Shown here: one piece after another, positions 1 through 12,678 of the stretch | How the letters are laid out: each line of letters starts with the position of its first letter | Numbering within the stretch: the stretch's first letter is position 1 | NCBI GenBank assembly: GCA_009602725.1 | Contig: WELB01000020.1 | Coordinates: 665,182 to 714,802, forward strand | Source of the DNA: Spirogloea muscicola | Taxonomy: Eukaryota > Streptophyta > Zygnematophyceae > Spirogloeales > Spirogloeaceae | Length of the DNA stretch: 49,621 nucleotides | Direction: 5' to 3' | Translations under genes and position numbers: made by a program | Notes under the pieces: generated by a model | What the model was told of the DNA's origin: nothing | The model's input: the letters and a program-made list of their open reading frames with translations, nothing else | Database searches by the model: none

Positions 1-412
1 GCTGCCCGTGAAGACAGGAGGCGCTTGGTAGGGGAGGACGAGCTCGGCTCCCGCCGGGGTAGAGGAGGCCGGGGCGCCCGAGGCCGCCGCCGCGGGGCTT
101 GAAGCGTCGGGAGGAGCAGCTGTCGCTGGCGCAGGCACGGGGAACTGCTGCCCAGCCGAGGGTGACCGGGGGAACTCGGCAGCGGCGAGGCAACCAGAGG
201 GGCGGGGGCAGGGTCTGGCGCGGCCTTGAGCGTGGCGCCCGAAGAAGCCCCGGGGCCTGGCGCGGCCATGAGCTCGTCGGCGCCAGCTCGCCAGCCGGCG
301 GCAGCGGGGGGCGAAAGGACCGCCGCCGCCGCCGCGGCGGCGGCGGCGGCGGCGCGGGGGGCAAGCGCGGGCGCGCCAACGGTCGGGTTGGGGGTGGGCC
401 AAGAGGGGAAAG
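1..412. other. GC-rich stretch without a recognisable gene
   Basis: Very GC-rich, low-complexity sequence. A run of GCC triplets turns directly into a run of GGC triplets at about 318-356, forming a near-perfect palindrome. Both strands are open over short distances only because of base composition. It could be the 5' exon of a gene running off the left edge, but nothing in it is recognisable. Confidence 0.5.
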
Positions 413-1020
413 ATGAAGAATGTAGTAGGGCTGCCAGGGACTGCTGAAGGGAGTCATCATATTCCTTGTAGAGCTCCGCCACCATGCCCAATGGGGCAAC
501 AGTCCGTTGCAGATAGCAAGCCCGACATCGTTCTCATCGACGCATTCCAACCAGGGGCACCCACACTGACTGTGCCAGGTTGGGCGACACATCATGCGTT
601 GAGAAAGAAGGAGAGGCACAATAGTGACCACCCCTGGGGCGACCACTTCTTCCCATGCGCCATGGACATATGCGGCGGCTACAGAACGAAGTGGTCTTCC
701 CGCCTGGCACTGCATGTCAATGCCCGCCGACGTAGTCGGGCGGGTAGCTTAGGGCATCCTAGCGTCCCGCAAGCCATCGTTGCATGCTATAGAATGCGGC
801 TATCATTGAGTCTACAGCGCTTCCAGGCACTCGCAATAAGCCAGCGTGCTGGTCGTGCATTAGCCCAGGCTAATGGCTTCCGTGGTGGTGGTTTGGCGCC
901 TCAGCATAGCTTGTTATATATGCATGTGCTCACTCGGGGATATTTAGTGTCCCCCTTAGCCAGCTCATTACCCAGTTAAAAGGATATTTGTAAGGCTAGA
1001 ATTGGCCTCCCATTCAGTTT
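413..1020 (+). mobile_element. Non-LTR retrotransposon 3' fragment (restriction-like endonuclease domain), copy 1
   Basis: The open frame carries the end of a restriction-like endonuclease (RLE) domain. It has KPDIV, the KPD signature of R2-type endonucleases, then RKKERHNSDHPWGDHFFP, then YRMRLSLSLQRFQALA, and ends near LTRGY. The other copies in this window stop right after RGY; here the stop is lost and the frame reads on to 979. The reverse transcriptase and zinc knuckle are absent, so the copy is 5'-truncated and inactive. The following non-coding tail (to about 1020) is shared with the tail at 39060-39190, and part of it recurs in an intron at 41818-41880. Confidence 0.75.
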
Positions 1021-1690
1021 CATGCGCAACGCGCGCCTTCTCTCTTGCATAGCTGTGAGGTGTTGGCGCCTTTCGGCACTATGGACTTTGTCCATTCTTT
1101 CCGTCACTGTATTAGCTCAAATAGGCCGCGCTTATATTGCATGCGCACTGCGCGCCTTCTCTCTCTTTCTAAGCTGGCCATTAACAGCCCCCGGCCCCGT
1201 TGGAAGAGCTCACTTCTTATACTCTACAGTGGAATGGCGCTCCCGGCGGCGCTGCCGTTCTCCCCTTAGCTCGCCCAAAGAAAGAAAGTGGCTCTCCCAA
1301 AAGAAAGCGGCTGCTGATATCTTTCCCAAAGGCGGCGAGGCTGTGACAAAGCCAGCCCGAGAGAGATAGGGAGAGTCTTTTCCAGTAAAGGGCGATGGCT
1401 GTGAATGGCCAGCCCAGGAAACAACAAAAGGTCGAATGGGCCAGAGAAGCGCTAAAGAGAAAGCACACGGCGAATGATCCACTGGGTGCTCAATGTTGCC
1501 CGTTGAGCAGCCGCAGATCAGAGAAGCTGGTCTTTGGGCACTTCATTCCCTTCTGTAGCCAGAGGCCGCAGCCAAAGCTCAACCAGCACGCAGATGCAAC
1601 GCGTGTGCCATTGACGACTGAGCAACACGGACATGCGCATGCAAGTAAGGCGCTTAGAGCCACGGTCCATATGAGAGCTCCTTAGCTCCT
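1021..1690. repeat. Retroelement 3'-tail mosaic with two opposed stem-loop units
   Basis: A mosaic of retrotransposon tail sequence. A motif of the form catgcgc..cgcgccttctctc occurs at 1022 and again at 1141. A plus-oriented stem-loop unit lies at about 1171-1215 (GCTGG..ACAGCCC followed by GTTGGAAGAGC). A minus-oriented unit lies at about 1390-1420 (GGCTGTGAATGGCCAGCCC). The stretch at 1495-1530 matches the reverse-oriented retroelement ends at 39880-40140. No gene is supported. Confidence 0.6.
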
Positions 1691-2799
1691 GTAGTGAGTA
1701 AATGGGTTGATGGCCGCAAAGGGCTGCATCTCTGCATGGCCAGTGCAGGCCCGATCAAATTCTTGGGCTAGAGTGCGTGCTTCTCATATGGGTAGTTTAA
1801 GTAAAGCCCCTATTGAGTTTGAACTTTTGAGCTTCATTCAAGCTTTCATCGACTCAAGGGCACAGCCTCGTCGTAGACCTCTGTACTAAATCGGAATACT
1901 TCCTTTTGGGCATTTCTCACACTGGCGGACGCAAATAAGCAGTGAAAATGCAAGTGAAGATGCAGAGCAGTGAAGATGCTGCTGTTTATGCTGTTGGTCT
2001 CCAGTCATCCTCAATCAGCAGGCATATGCATGTTATGCATGTTCGTTATTGGATTTGCTGACAATCGAGATGCATACATGACTTGTCAATAGATTACAAC
2101 ATAGCTAAGTTCAACTCATGATTCATCATGAATCATGAATACTGGAATGAGGCAGTGCCTCGTGCATGAATGGAAGCATTCAATGGCATAAGCTTCAGAG
2201 ACTGAATGAGCTGCCGTCATCTTATCGTTGCAGGCTGAATCAATGAGATCCTTATTCCTTGCCAATCTGCTCACGTACCAATGCTTTGAACTTGACTCCG
2301 CGTTCTCTTTCAACCTATCAAGGACATTTCGTGCCCTAGAGCCTGGTACTTTGATGAGTTAGGCCTGGTACAGTTGCTACTCTCTACGAACTCCGACATT
2401 AGTTGACCACTCAATTATTTAATGACTTCTTGCTAGCTATCCACCTCCCCTCTGCCACGGAAGGTCATTAGCTCACATGTTGCTGTATACCCATGCAAGT
2501 CCATACTACAATGCTGGCTGCAAGGTGTTCACCAAATGAAGACCAAATAGTATGACAGAAAAGGGGGAGAGTCAGGGCGACGGTTTGGTCTAAGGGCCAC
2601 TGGCCAAAGTGGTCAATGGTGATGTTCAAAGCAGTGACTCAGGCCGAGCCCCGAAGAGTGTCACTTGAGCTCCCAAAAGCCAGTGATTGCTAAAGGTACG
2701 AAGGTTGCACAGTGCAGCCCATGAAGGTTGAGCAACCCTTGAGGATGATACGCATGCAACTTGTAGCTTGCACTTACACCCTGTTGATCCTGGATCTCC
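1691..2799. other. Intergenic, no gene recognised
   Basis: Moderately AT-rich sequence with no exon I could connect to a family. It holds a short inverted repeat of ATGATTCAT units near 2118-2147. It lies downstream of the TatD gene, whose 3' untranslated region must extend into it from 2799. Confidence 0.5.
2774..2778 (-). terminator. Possible TGTAA polyadenylation signal after TatD
   Basis: TGTAA lies about 20 bases past the TatD stop codon on the minus strand. TGTAA is the usual chlorophyte poly(A) signal. This one is closer to the stop than is typical, so it is only a candidate. Confidence 0.25.
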
Positions 2800-5700
2800 T
2801 TAGGACTGCACCTTGGAGCTGTCAAAAGCAAATAGGCGTCGAGCATTCTCATAAGCTGCCTCGGCGACTTCGTCTTGTGGCTTTCCCATCAAAGTTGCCA
2901 CTCTTTTCAAGACCTTCACCATGAAAGTATAAAGTTGTCCATATCAGGAAGGTGATACCACACCATGGCAGCAAATCTCTGGTCCTGATCCTGGTGAACC
3001 TACTCTACGAGTCTTGTCTTGGATTTATCATGGATCCTCCAACATTTGATGCACAAACTATGTTCTCCTTTTGATACTAGATACTAGTTGCAAATTTATG
3101 TATGCAAATTTGCATTTTTGTCAGGACATACCACTGCCAGATTGGCTGGAGTATTATATTTAGCTTCAGCTGCATCTGCATCAGACGCTGACAGGTGTCT
3201 CCCATTGTTGATTCTGCACAATCACAAAGGCTGCTGAAAACTGATACACTGGCACCTGCAAACAGGTGTCAGTGTATCAATATGTCTTCTATGTCTTCTA
3301 TGCACCGTATGTTAGGTTCTTCTTACCCATGCTCCGGTTTTCTGGCCTCAGCTTCTGATTCCTCTGGTGCTGGTAAAGCATCTGGTGCATCTGTTTCTAG
3401 CAGGAGTCTTGTCAATGGTACCTTCAACAAGGTTACTGCAATCCTTCGTCAGTTCCTCTTACTGTTCTTTTTCTCTGTTGCAAGTAAATACAAGTGGATC
3501 TAGTCAAGCAGGACGTCCTATGCAAACTAAGAGCTATACACAGGCTGGTATAAAGCATGATTGATAAGTGATAAAGATACTTATTAAATAAGTTTTTGGG
3601 ACGTAAAGCTTTACTGAAAGGCAGTGGAAAACAGACTCAGCCAAAGATCTGACACAAGCAAGAATATGAACCGAAAGTGTAACTCATGTGCCACATGGGC
3701 CTTCGACTCAGAGACACATACTCCCAGATTCACTTACTCTGTGCAGTATCTGAGATGCCTTCTTTGCTTTCATATGGGTAATGAAACCAGAAATTGAGAA
3801 GTATGCCCCTTGCTTGCATAACGAATCAACCATTGCTGCTGAACCCATGTATGAGTGTAGAATCAAGCCGGCCGGGAAGTCCCCCAAGGTCCTGGATAGG
3901 AGAGAGAGCTGCATATGGAGTGTGTCAGTTGCTTTGCAGTGTACTGCACTCAACACTCCAGAGTGTCCATCACAAGCTGTAGGGCTGCCCTGTGTGACTA
4001 GAGAAACTGTTCTATGAGATGTAGGCTACCATAGGTTTAGGCAGCAGGCAGCCTTATATAACGTCCATAAGCACCATATAAAATACACGACCAGGTACAA
4101 ACTGCCTTCAGAAGTAGAGTACATTCACACCCTGAGGGTCCAACCTAAGCGTATTCTCCAGGTCGCCATAAGCCCGAACACAGTGGACAGCGACAGGCCT
4201 CTTTAACTCCTGTGCTAGTTGTAGCTGTTGGCGCATCACGTCAATCTGCATCTAAGCAACTTAAAGGCATTCAATACAAGGCAACCACATGTACAAGCAT
4301 AGTGGCAGTGACAGCTGAAACATCAAAGGGTCCAGCAAGAAAGAAGGCCACTAGTGGAAACTGCAAGTCGTCTGTACTGCTTTGACATCAAATCAGGTCT
4401 CCGTTGACTGTTCAAGACTACTCGGAGGATGGCAATCACACTTGCTCAGTCAGCAAGTAATCTGACCTGGACGGTGAGGTCTGCTTTCTGCCCTCGAGGG
4501 CCTTTGTCAATGCCAACCTGCATCCAAGCATGGCTCCTTCAGGTGCAAAAAGGGGCACACTGCAGCCGTCAACTTAGACATCACCTTCGAAAAAAGATTC
4601 ACGTTGTAGCGGTTTGTGCACTAATCTCTGCAGTTCTCATCAGCCTGCCTCTTTCTTTCAGTAACAAGAGTCAGTGTTTGCCACTGTGCAGTTACCTCAC
4701 CTACAGCAGCCCCTGGCACTTCCAGAAGCAAGTTCTTGAGCTTCGTCAACCACGATGATGAACGATCTTCGACAAACCTGCAGAGCACCAACCAGTGCTA
4801 TCTCCAGTCACTATCAGCCCCTTGAAAGTCAACAAAGCGCAGCAGCATATTTATTGTAGCAGGGGCCTCGTTTAAGCTCAGTACAATATGGCTGACAACG
4901 AGCAAAAGAATGGCGGAACGAGGAGGTGTAAGCAGCAGTAAGCGACTTTGGTGAAAGGCAAGGGGCAGGACCCCCCAACCCTCCCCCTCACGAGAGGTGG
5001 TGTAGCCGGCGGTTTAGCGGGTGTAGCATGCTTGACACTTCATGCTTATCCCACCAATGCTAAGCACCCATCACCAGGGGGCCACAGAAAAGGCGGATGG
5101 CAGAGTGCGGTGGCGGTATATACATTGGTGGCTACTAATGTAGCTAAAGTTGGGCGCATCCTAGCAGTTGAAGTCGCTACTGTGAAGCACACAATGTCAA
5201 CCTGACAATCATAAGGGCGTGCCCGGCTGGAACACTTAAGAGCACTGTATTGTTGCTTGACTTCTGGTTTCTAAACAAGTTCAGCCATCAAGACGGGTGC
5301 TACTCCTGCTAAGGCAAGGTGGGAGTGGAGGATAAGCACCAAGGATGCAGGCCAAAGGACGGAATAACAGCTTGGTGTCTCTCGCCAAGCTCCCTCACGT
5401 GATCCCAGTCGCTCTGCACGATCGACAACCTTGGTTGCATAAATTTACCACTCCACTGGCTTCGACGTCTACTACAATGCCCTGCTCTAGTGACCAGACC
5501 CTGTCCACTGAGTCTTACTGCAGCTTTGAAGAAGGTCTCGAAAATGGACTTGGACTAAGTGGCCAATGAGCTACAGCACGAACTCCTGGGGTGCAATTAG
5601 GCAACAGGCTGTCAGAAGATATCCAAATGTAATGCTTTACATGGTACTCGTGGCTTCTGTGACATATTATGCAACGGCCGAACCCTCACTGGCCACAGTC

Positions 5701-5934
5701 TCGACATGCAAGAGCACAGCCAAAGCCAATAAGGAGGGCTGTCCAAAGGCTCCAGCGCACCTCGGAGGTGCCGTTGGCGACGAGCCACCTCACTCCCGCC
5801 GCGCCGGCATCGGCGAGCAGCCGCTCCAGTTGGCCGCCGAGCCGGGGATCCTGGAGGTGGCAGTGGGCGTCGAAGAGGCGCATCTTTGCGAGCTCTGCCA
5901 CCGGGCCGCCCTCGAGCTGCTGCTGGGACTCCAT
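2800..5934 (-). CDS. TatD-family metal-dependent DNase (9 exons)
   Basis: Exons on the minus strand: 5934-5761, 5413-5340, 4777-4696, 4517-4467, 4245-4145, 3891-3738, 3421-3327, 3213-3132 and 2913-2800. All phases match and give 308 residues ending at TAA. TatD enzymes are two-metal hydrolases of the amidohydrolase fold, with 3'-5' exonuclease or DNA-repair nuclease activity. All expected ligands are visible: the HxH pair in LFDAHCHLQD (H24, H26), the Glu of GAAVGE (E110), the His of VAVHCVRAYG (H148), the His of LILHSYMGS (H173) and the Asp of LLLETDAPD (D223). FGLHPW and YNTPANL are also family signatures. The length is normal for TatD. The ATG at 5934 begins the open frame; an ATG 17 codons on (MRLFDAHCHL) is a plausible alternative. 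Two introns use GAAG acceptors. It is head-to-head with ferredoxin-NADP reductase. No organelle signal is evident. Confidence 0.93.
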
Positions 5935-6067
5935 TCACGCGATGTCAGCCGCCACCATGCCGCTACGCCACCGACGCCGCCGCCGCCGCCGTCGCCGCCG
6001 TGCTACGCTGCCGCCGCTGCTGCCGCCGCAGCCGCCGGTGGCGCAGTCGCCGGAGGGGCCATTGGCG

Positions 6068-6112
6068 ACGTGGGCTGGCCTTTCACAGCCCTCGTCCCCT
6101 TTGGATGAGCTT
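6068..6112 (+). repeat. Stem-loop repeat unit between TatD and FNR
   Basis: The GGGCTGG arm at 6072 pairs with the CAGCCC arm ending at 6091. It is followed by a short pyrimidine-rich spacer and a TTGGATGAGC box. It is the same family as the units next to the retroelement ends, but here there is no recognisable retroelement coding sequence beside it. Confidence 0.7.
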
Positions 6113-6303
6113 ACATTTACAACAAACGGCCCTCCCACAGCCCAAACGGGCGACCCCTGCGGCGCCGCCCAAGTTGCCCAGTCGCACAGCAAATCCGCCA
6201 ATGGCACGGATTCTTGGGATGCATTCCCCGCGTCCCCGCGCCTCAATGGGGAATGCATACATACGATCGGACGGTCTTAGGAGCCTCCGGCGGTGGCGTG
6301 GGA

Positions 6304-6315
6304 CGCCACGTGGCG
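6304..6315. promoter_or_regulatory. G-box palindrome upstream of FNR
   Basis: CGCCACGTGGCG is a perfect 12-base palindrome around the G-box core CACGTG. It sits about 335 bases upstream of the FNR start codon and 370 upstream of TatD. In plants and algae such cores bind bZIP or bHLH factors and are frequent in light-regulated photosynthesis promoters; its role here is inferred. Confidence 0.45.
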
Positions 6316-6648
6316 CTACCGACGGCCCACCGTCCCTTTTAACCCATCACGAGCGGATAGAAAGGTCGGAAGGGGCCTGGATTTCCGGCTTGCCGCACTC
6401 GAGTCTGTTGACTAATGCCATGCACGCCTGGGCCAGATCATACGTCCTTTACTCGCCCAGTCGAAGTGCACCGATCAATATCCGCCCCTCGAAGCAAGGC
6501 GGGGGGCTGCTCCTCGAACCCCCGCCCCAAGAGTCGCACTCAGGCAGTTACCATTCCTGCCCTCCCAGCCAGCGCCGCCGCCAGTGCCGTCGCCGCCTCC
6601 GCAGCCGCCTCCGCCGCCGAGGAATCGGCTTCTGCAGCACCTGCGGCC

Positions 6649-9814
<3,166 letters not shown>

Positions 9815-10800
9815 ATTAGGCATGCACAATGTACGTTGCTGAAAGAGGGTCGTATATTTGGAGGGACGACCTGCTTCACCCTCCATATTTAGGACTTTAA
9901 CTTGCTCGTTCCATTGCTCGTGCCACTTGAAACAGCTTTAGGACAAGGTATAAGCCATGCATATGGTCTAGTTGCGGAGCTCTGCATGTATTGCATGCTC
10001 TCCGCGCCTCGTTCACTCATTTATCGATTCCACCCTCCTCCATATTGACAAGGAAACCGAATGTTACTTGGCGAACTCAGAACTCAGAGTTATGGTTCTG
10101 TTAAAGGATGGAAGAGTGTCCTTTAATTGCAAGCAGCAACATGCACACATGCTGGTAGACTGCATGCATTCAAAGAAGGGCTTTCCCACAGTGGATTGTG
10201 ATATGACTGGCAGATTAGCTCGGCATTGATTGTCCACTGTGGACACTGTTGTGTTGAGTACTCATTGCGGAAACTTGCAAGCTCAGAGCAGGAAATTCCC
10301 ATCGGCAGAGGGTGCAGTTGCACAGCAGGCCTGCTCTGCTGGATAAGTTGCCAAGCCAAGCATGCAATCACGGTCGCTGATGACAAGGATAGTGAGCAGA
10401 CGCACTCTGGACGTGAAAGATGCAGTTGTCAATCAGGTACCAGGGCAAAGCTGCGAGGAGTTGTGATGCCAGTAAGCAATTACGGTGGTGGGCTTCGGTG
10501 TTCCCAATTTGACTGCTGGAGCTGCTCAGCCAGAGAAGGCTCTCAATCTATAAGAGGAGCAGTTGCTGTGAAAGGGCAACCCAATTGAATGGACGAGTTC
10601 CAGGTGAAAGCCCCAATGTGACAGGACAACTCAATGGGCCAAACGAGAAAAGACGCTCTTGAAAGGGGGCAGTGATTGTAAGGTCAGCACAAAAGGAATG
10701 GGCGAGCAGCTCGCCTTTGCACGTGTTGTGCCCCGGCAACAGTAGGCGCCCAGGCCTCTGCCTGCGTCAACTCAGGGCAGTGCTGCAGCTCAAAGCCACT
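9815..10800. other. Intergenic downstream of FNR, no gene recognised
   Basis: Contains the FNR 3' untranslated region and about 0.9 kb in which I see no joined exons of a known family. From about 10570 the sequence takes on the purine-rich character of retroelement tails, leading into the truncated copy at 10815. Confidence 0.5.
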
Positions 10801-10814
10801 GCAACTCACTAAGT

Positions 10815-11050
10815 TCCTGCAGCGGGCCATGGGCCATGCATCAGCTCGCTGGCCACGCTCTAGCTGCCGCCTCCGACACGGGGTGACTCTGCTCCCATAC
10901 GCTGTAGTCTCTTGCATAGCTGTGGTTCTGGCGCCTCTCGGCCGTTGCCAGCCCTCTTCTCTATGGGCGCGAACTTCTCTTTTGTACCTTGTTACTCTAG
11001 CTGAGCTGGCCATGCACAGCCCCGGCCCCCGTTGGAAGAGCTTACTTCTG
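10815..11050 (+). mobile_element. Non-LTR retrotransposon 3' tip, copy 2
   Basis: Only the last part of the endonuclease domain remains: a LQRAMGHA segment equivalent to SLQRSMAHA of other copies, already frame-damaged. It is followed by the shared tail (gtctcttgcatagctgtgg...tggcgcctctcgg) also seen at 1044 and 29570. A stem-loop unit follows at about 11004-11048 (GCTGG..ACAGCCC then GTTGGAAGAGC). Confidence 0.6.
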
Positions 11051-11254
11051 GCTATCACTGGGGTACCGTTTCCCGCTTTCCGGCCGGCCGGAATCTGTCC
11101 CTGTGCGACGACCCGCGTGCGACGACCCGCACGCCTGACGCGGATTTGCGCGCCAAACGAAAGGGGATAAGGCGGTTCGCGCCAAAACCATCCCTCCGCC
11201 GCTCCCCACCTCCCTCCTCGCCTGCCTCCTCGAGCCCACCCACCCTCCTCCTCT

Positions 11255-11992
11255 ATGCGCCGCCGTCTTGGCTTGCCATCCCTGTGCTTGGCAGGGGTGA
11301 CCCAATGTGAATGTGGGCTTATTGAGCATGATGCATTGCTCATGGGTGACCACATGCTCAGGTGTGCCAAAGGCAGTGAGCGCACGGGCTCCCACAACCT
11401 CCTACGTGACGCCATGTATGGCATCGTCAAGGAGGCGGGATATCAAGTGGCGTTGGAGAGCACTGGGGTGATGCCCATCCTCCTCCGCAATGGGGTCCCT
11501 CGGACGAGGCGTGTCGATCTGGTCGGCGTCCCCCTGGGAGGTGGCAAGCGGCTCCTCATGGACGTTGTCCTCACCGACAGCTTCCGGACGAAGGGCCCCA
11601 TTACTTCTGAGACCGGCTACGCTGTGAAGGTAGCCGAACGGAAGAAGCTGCACAAGTACAAGGACCACCCGGCGGGTGATACCTTTTACCCCCTGGCCAT
11701 GGACATCCATGGGTGTTACGGGGGTCGGTGGTCCTCGTTACTTTCGCTGCTGGCCTCTCAAGCTGACCAGCGGCGCCGGGAGCAGGGTGCTGCCCTTCCC
11801 GGTGGCTCGGTGCCTTTGGGTCTGGTGTCCTGCTACCGTATGCGACTGTCTATGTCCCTGCAGCGCTCCCAAGCGCTTGCTTTGCACCGCCGCGCTGGTC
11901 GCGCCCTTGCAGCAGCCTCTGGCTTGCGCAGCGGGGTTGCTCTTCCTCCCCTCAGCTCATCTGACTTCTTACTGCTGACACGGGGGTATTGA
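11255..11992 (+). mobile_element. Non-LTR retrotransposon copy 3: zinc knuckle plus restriction-like endonuclease, open frame
   Basis: The best-preserved copy: 245 uninterrupted codons ending at TGA right after LLLTRGY. It starts with a zinc knuckle (CECG...H..HMLRC) followed by RTGSHNLLRDAM. The nuclease core follows: RRVDLVGVPLGG and LLMDVVLTDS, with the acidic pair of a PD-(D/E)xK-like site. Next are VAERKKLHKYKDHPAG, FYPLAMDIHG and YRMRLSMSLQRSQALALHRRAGRAL. In R2/CRE-type elements this domain nicks the target DNA and sits after the reverse transcriptase, which is missing here, so the copy is 5'-truncated. The start codon is arbitrary and translation by itself is unlikely. Confidence 0.85.
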
Positions 11993-12250
11993 GGGCGCCC
12001 TGTCTGCCTAGCCTTTGGCTCCGTCATGAACACCTGTATGCATCTGGCTGGCATTTCACAGCCGATTCTTTCATATCAGCAGCCGCTTTCCTTTTCCTCG
12101 TCGGCCTGTCCAGCCCCTATCCTCCATGGGCGAACCCTTTCTTCTTCTGTCGGCCTTGTAGACGGCACTGTTCTCCTGGAAGCGCTTCCTCCTCCCTCGG
12201 TGGCCTCGCAGCCGACCTGTGTCAATTCTTGACGAGCTGCCTGTTCACAT
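11993..12250 (+). repeat. 3' tail of copy 3 with two stem-loop units
   Basis: After the stop come two stem-loop units. One at about 12043-12092 has a GGCTGG..ACAGCC stem and an ATATCAGCAGCCGC box; one at about 12092-12140 has GGCCTGTCCAGCCCC then ATGGGCGAACC. The tail is nearly identical, in reverse, to 24260-24180, which suggests the two insertions are young. It ends about 430 bases before the ARC6 start codon. Confidence 0.75.
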
Positions 12251-12678
12251 ACCTTCGAAAGAGCCACTCTCAGCCGCCTGCTCTTGGCGGCTGTGGCTTC
12301 GCCTCCACCGCCGCCTCTCCTTGGCGAGAGCGCCGCCCTCCTCCACTGTTGCGCCTCCAGGAGGCGGGTGACAGGGCCCTCGGCTCTGGCAGGCTCATTG
12401 CCGATGCTGCCCACGCCCGCGCTGAGAGCTCCTCCGCCGGGGCGAGCAAAGGGAAGGGTAACGAGTGCTTGTTGATCAAGTGGCACCAGATGGGGCTTGT
12501 GGGCCATCGCTCGGTAGCGGCGCCCCGCTCTGGCTCTTGGCGTTTGCGGCGATGGCCAGCGGGCCGCTCCTCAGGCTCCGCTCGTACTTGGTCAACGGCT
12601 TTGAGCATGAGCAAGAGCGGCTGAGCTCACCTGACCAGGACTCTGCCGCATTCCGCTTGCCGCCATTGCCGCGACAAC

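Larger units (their letters stand above)
5935..6648. promoter_or_regulatory. Shared upstream region of TatD and FNR
   Basis: About 0.7 kb separates the two divergent start codons, so it must hold the 5' regions of both genes. It contains a CCG/GCC-rich block (about 5968-6055, just upstream of TatD), one stem-loop repeat (6068-6112), a G-box palindrome (6304-6315) and a second GC-rich, alanine-codon-like block just before the FNR start. No TATA box was identified with confidence. Confidence 0.55.

Noticed and set aside
413-979. Copy 1 as a host gene of 188 codons
   Set aside because: It aligns only with the end of the retrotransposon endonuclease domain, lacks its upstream parts and has lost the conserved stop.
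3195-3503. Ser-rich plus-strand frame at 3.2-3.5 kb
   Set aside because: It is the complement of two TatD exons and the intron between them.
5668-6280. Overlapping Arg/Pro-rich open frames near 5.7-6.3 kb
   Set aside because: They are antisense to TatD exon 1 or fall in the CCG-rich upstream region; no conserved sequence.
10684-11430. 248-codon open frame on the minus strand
   Set aside because: It is GC-driven, antisense to a retroelement tip, its tail and the start of copy 3, and has no recognisable domain.
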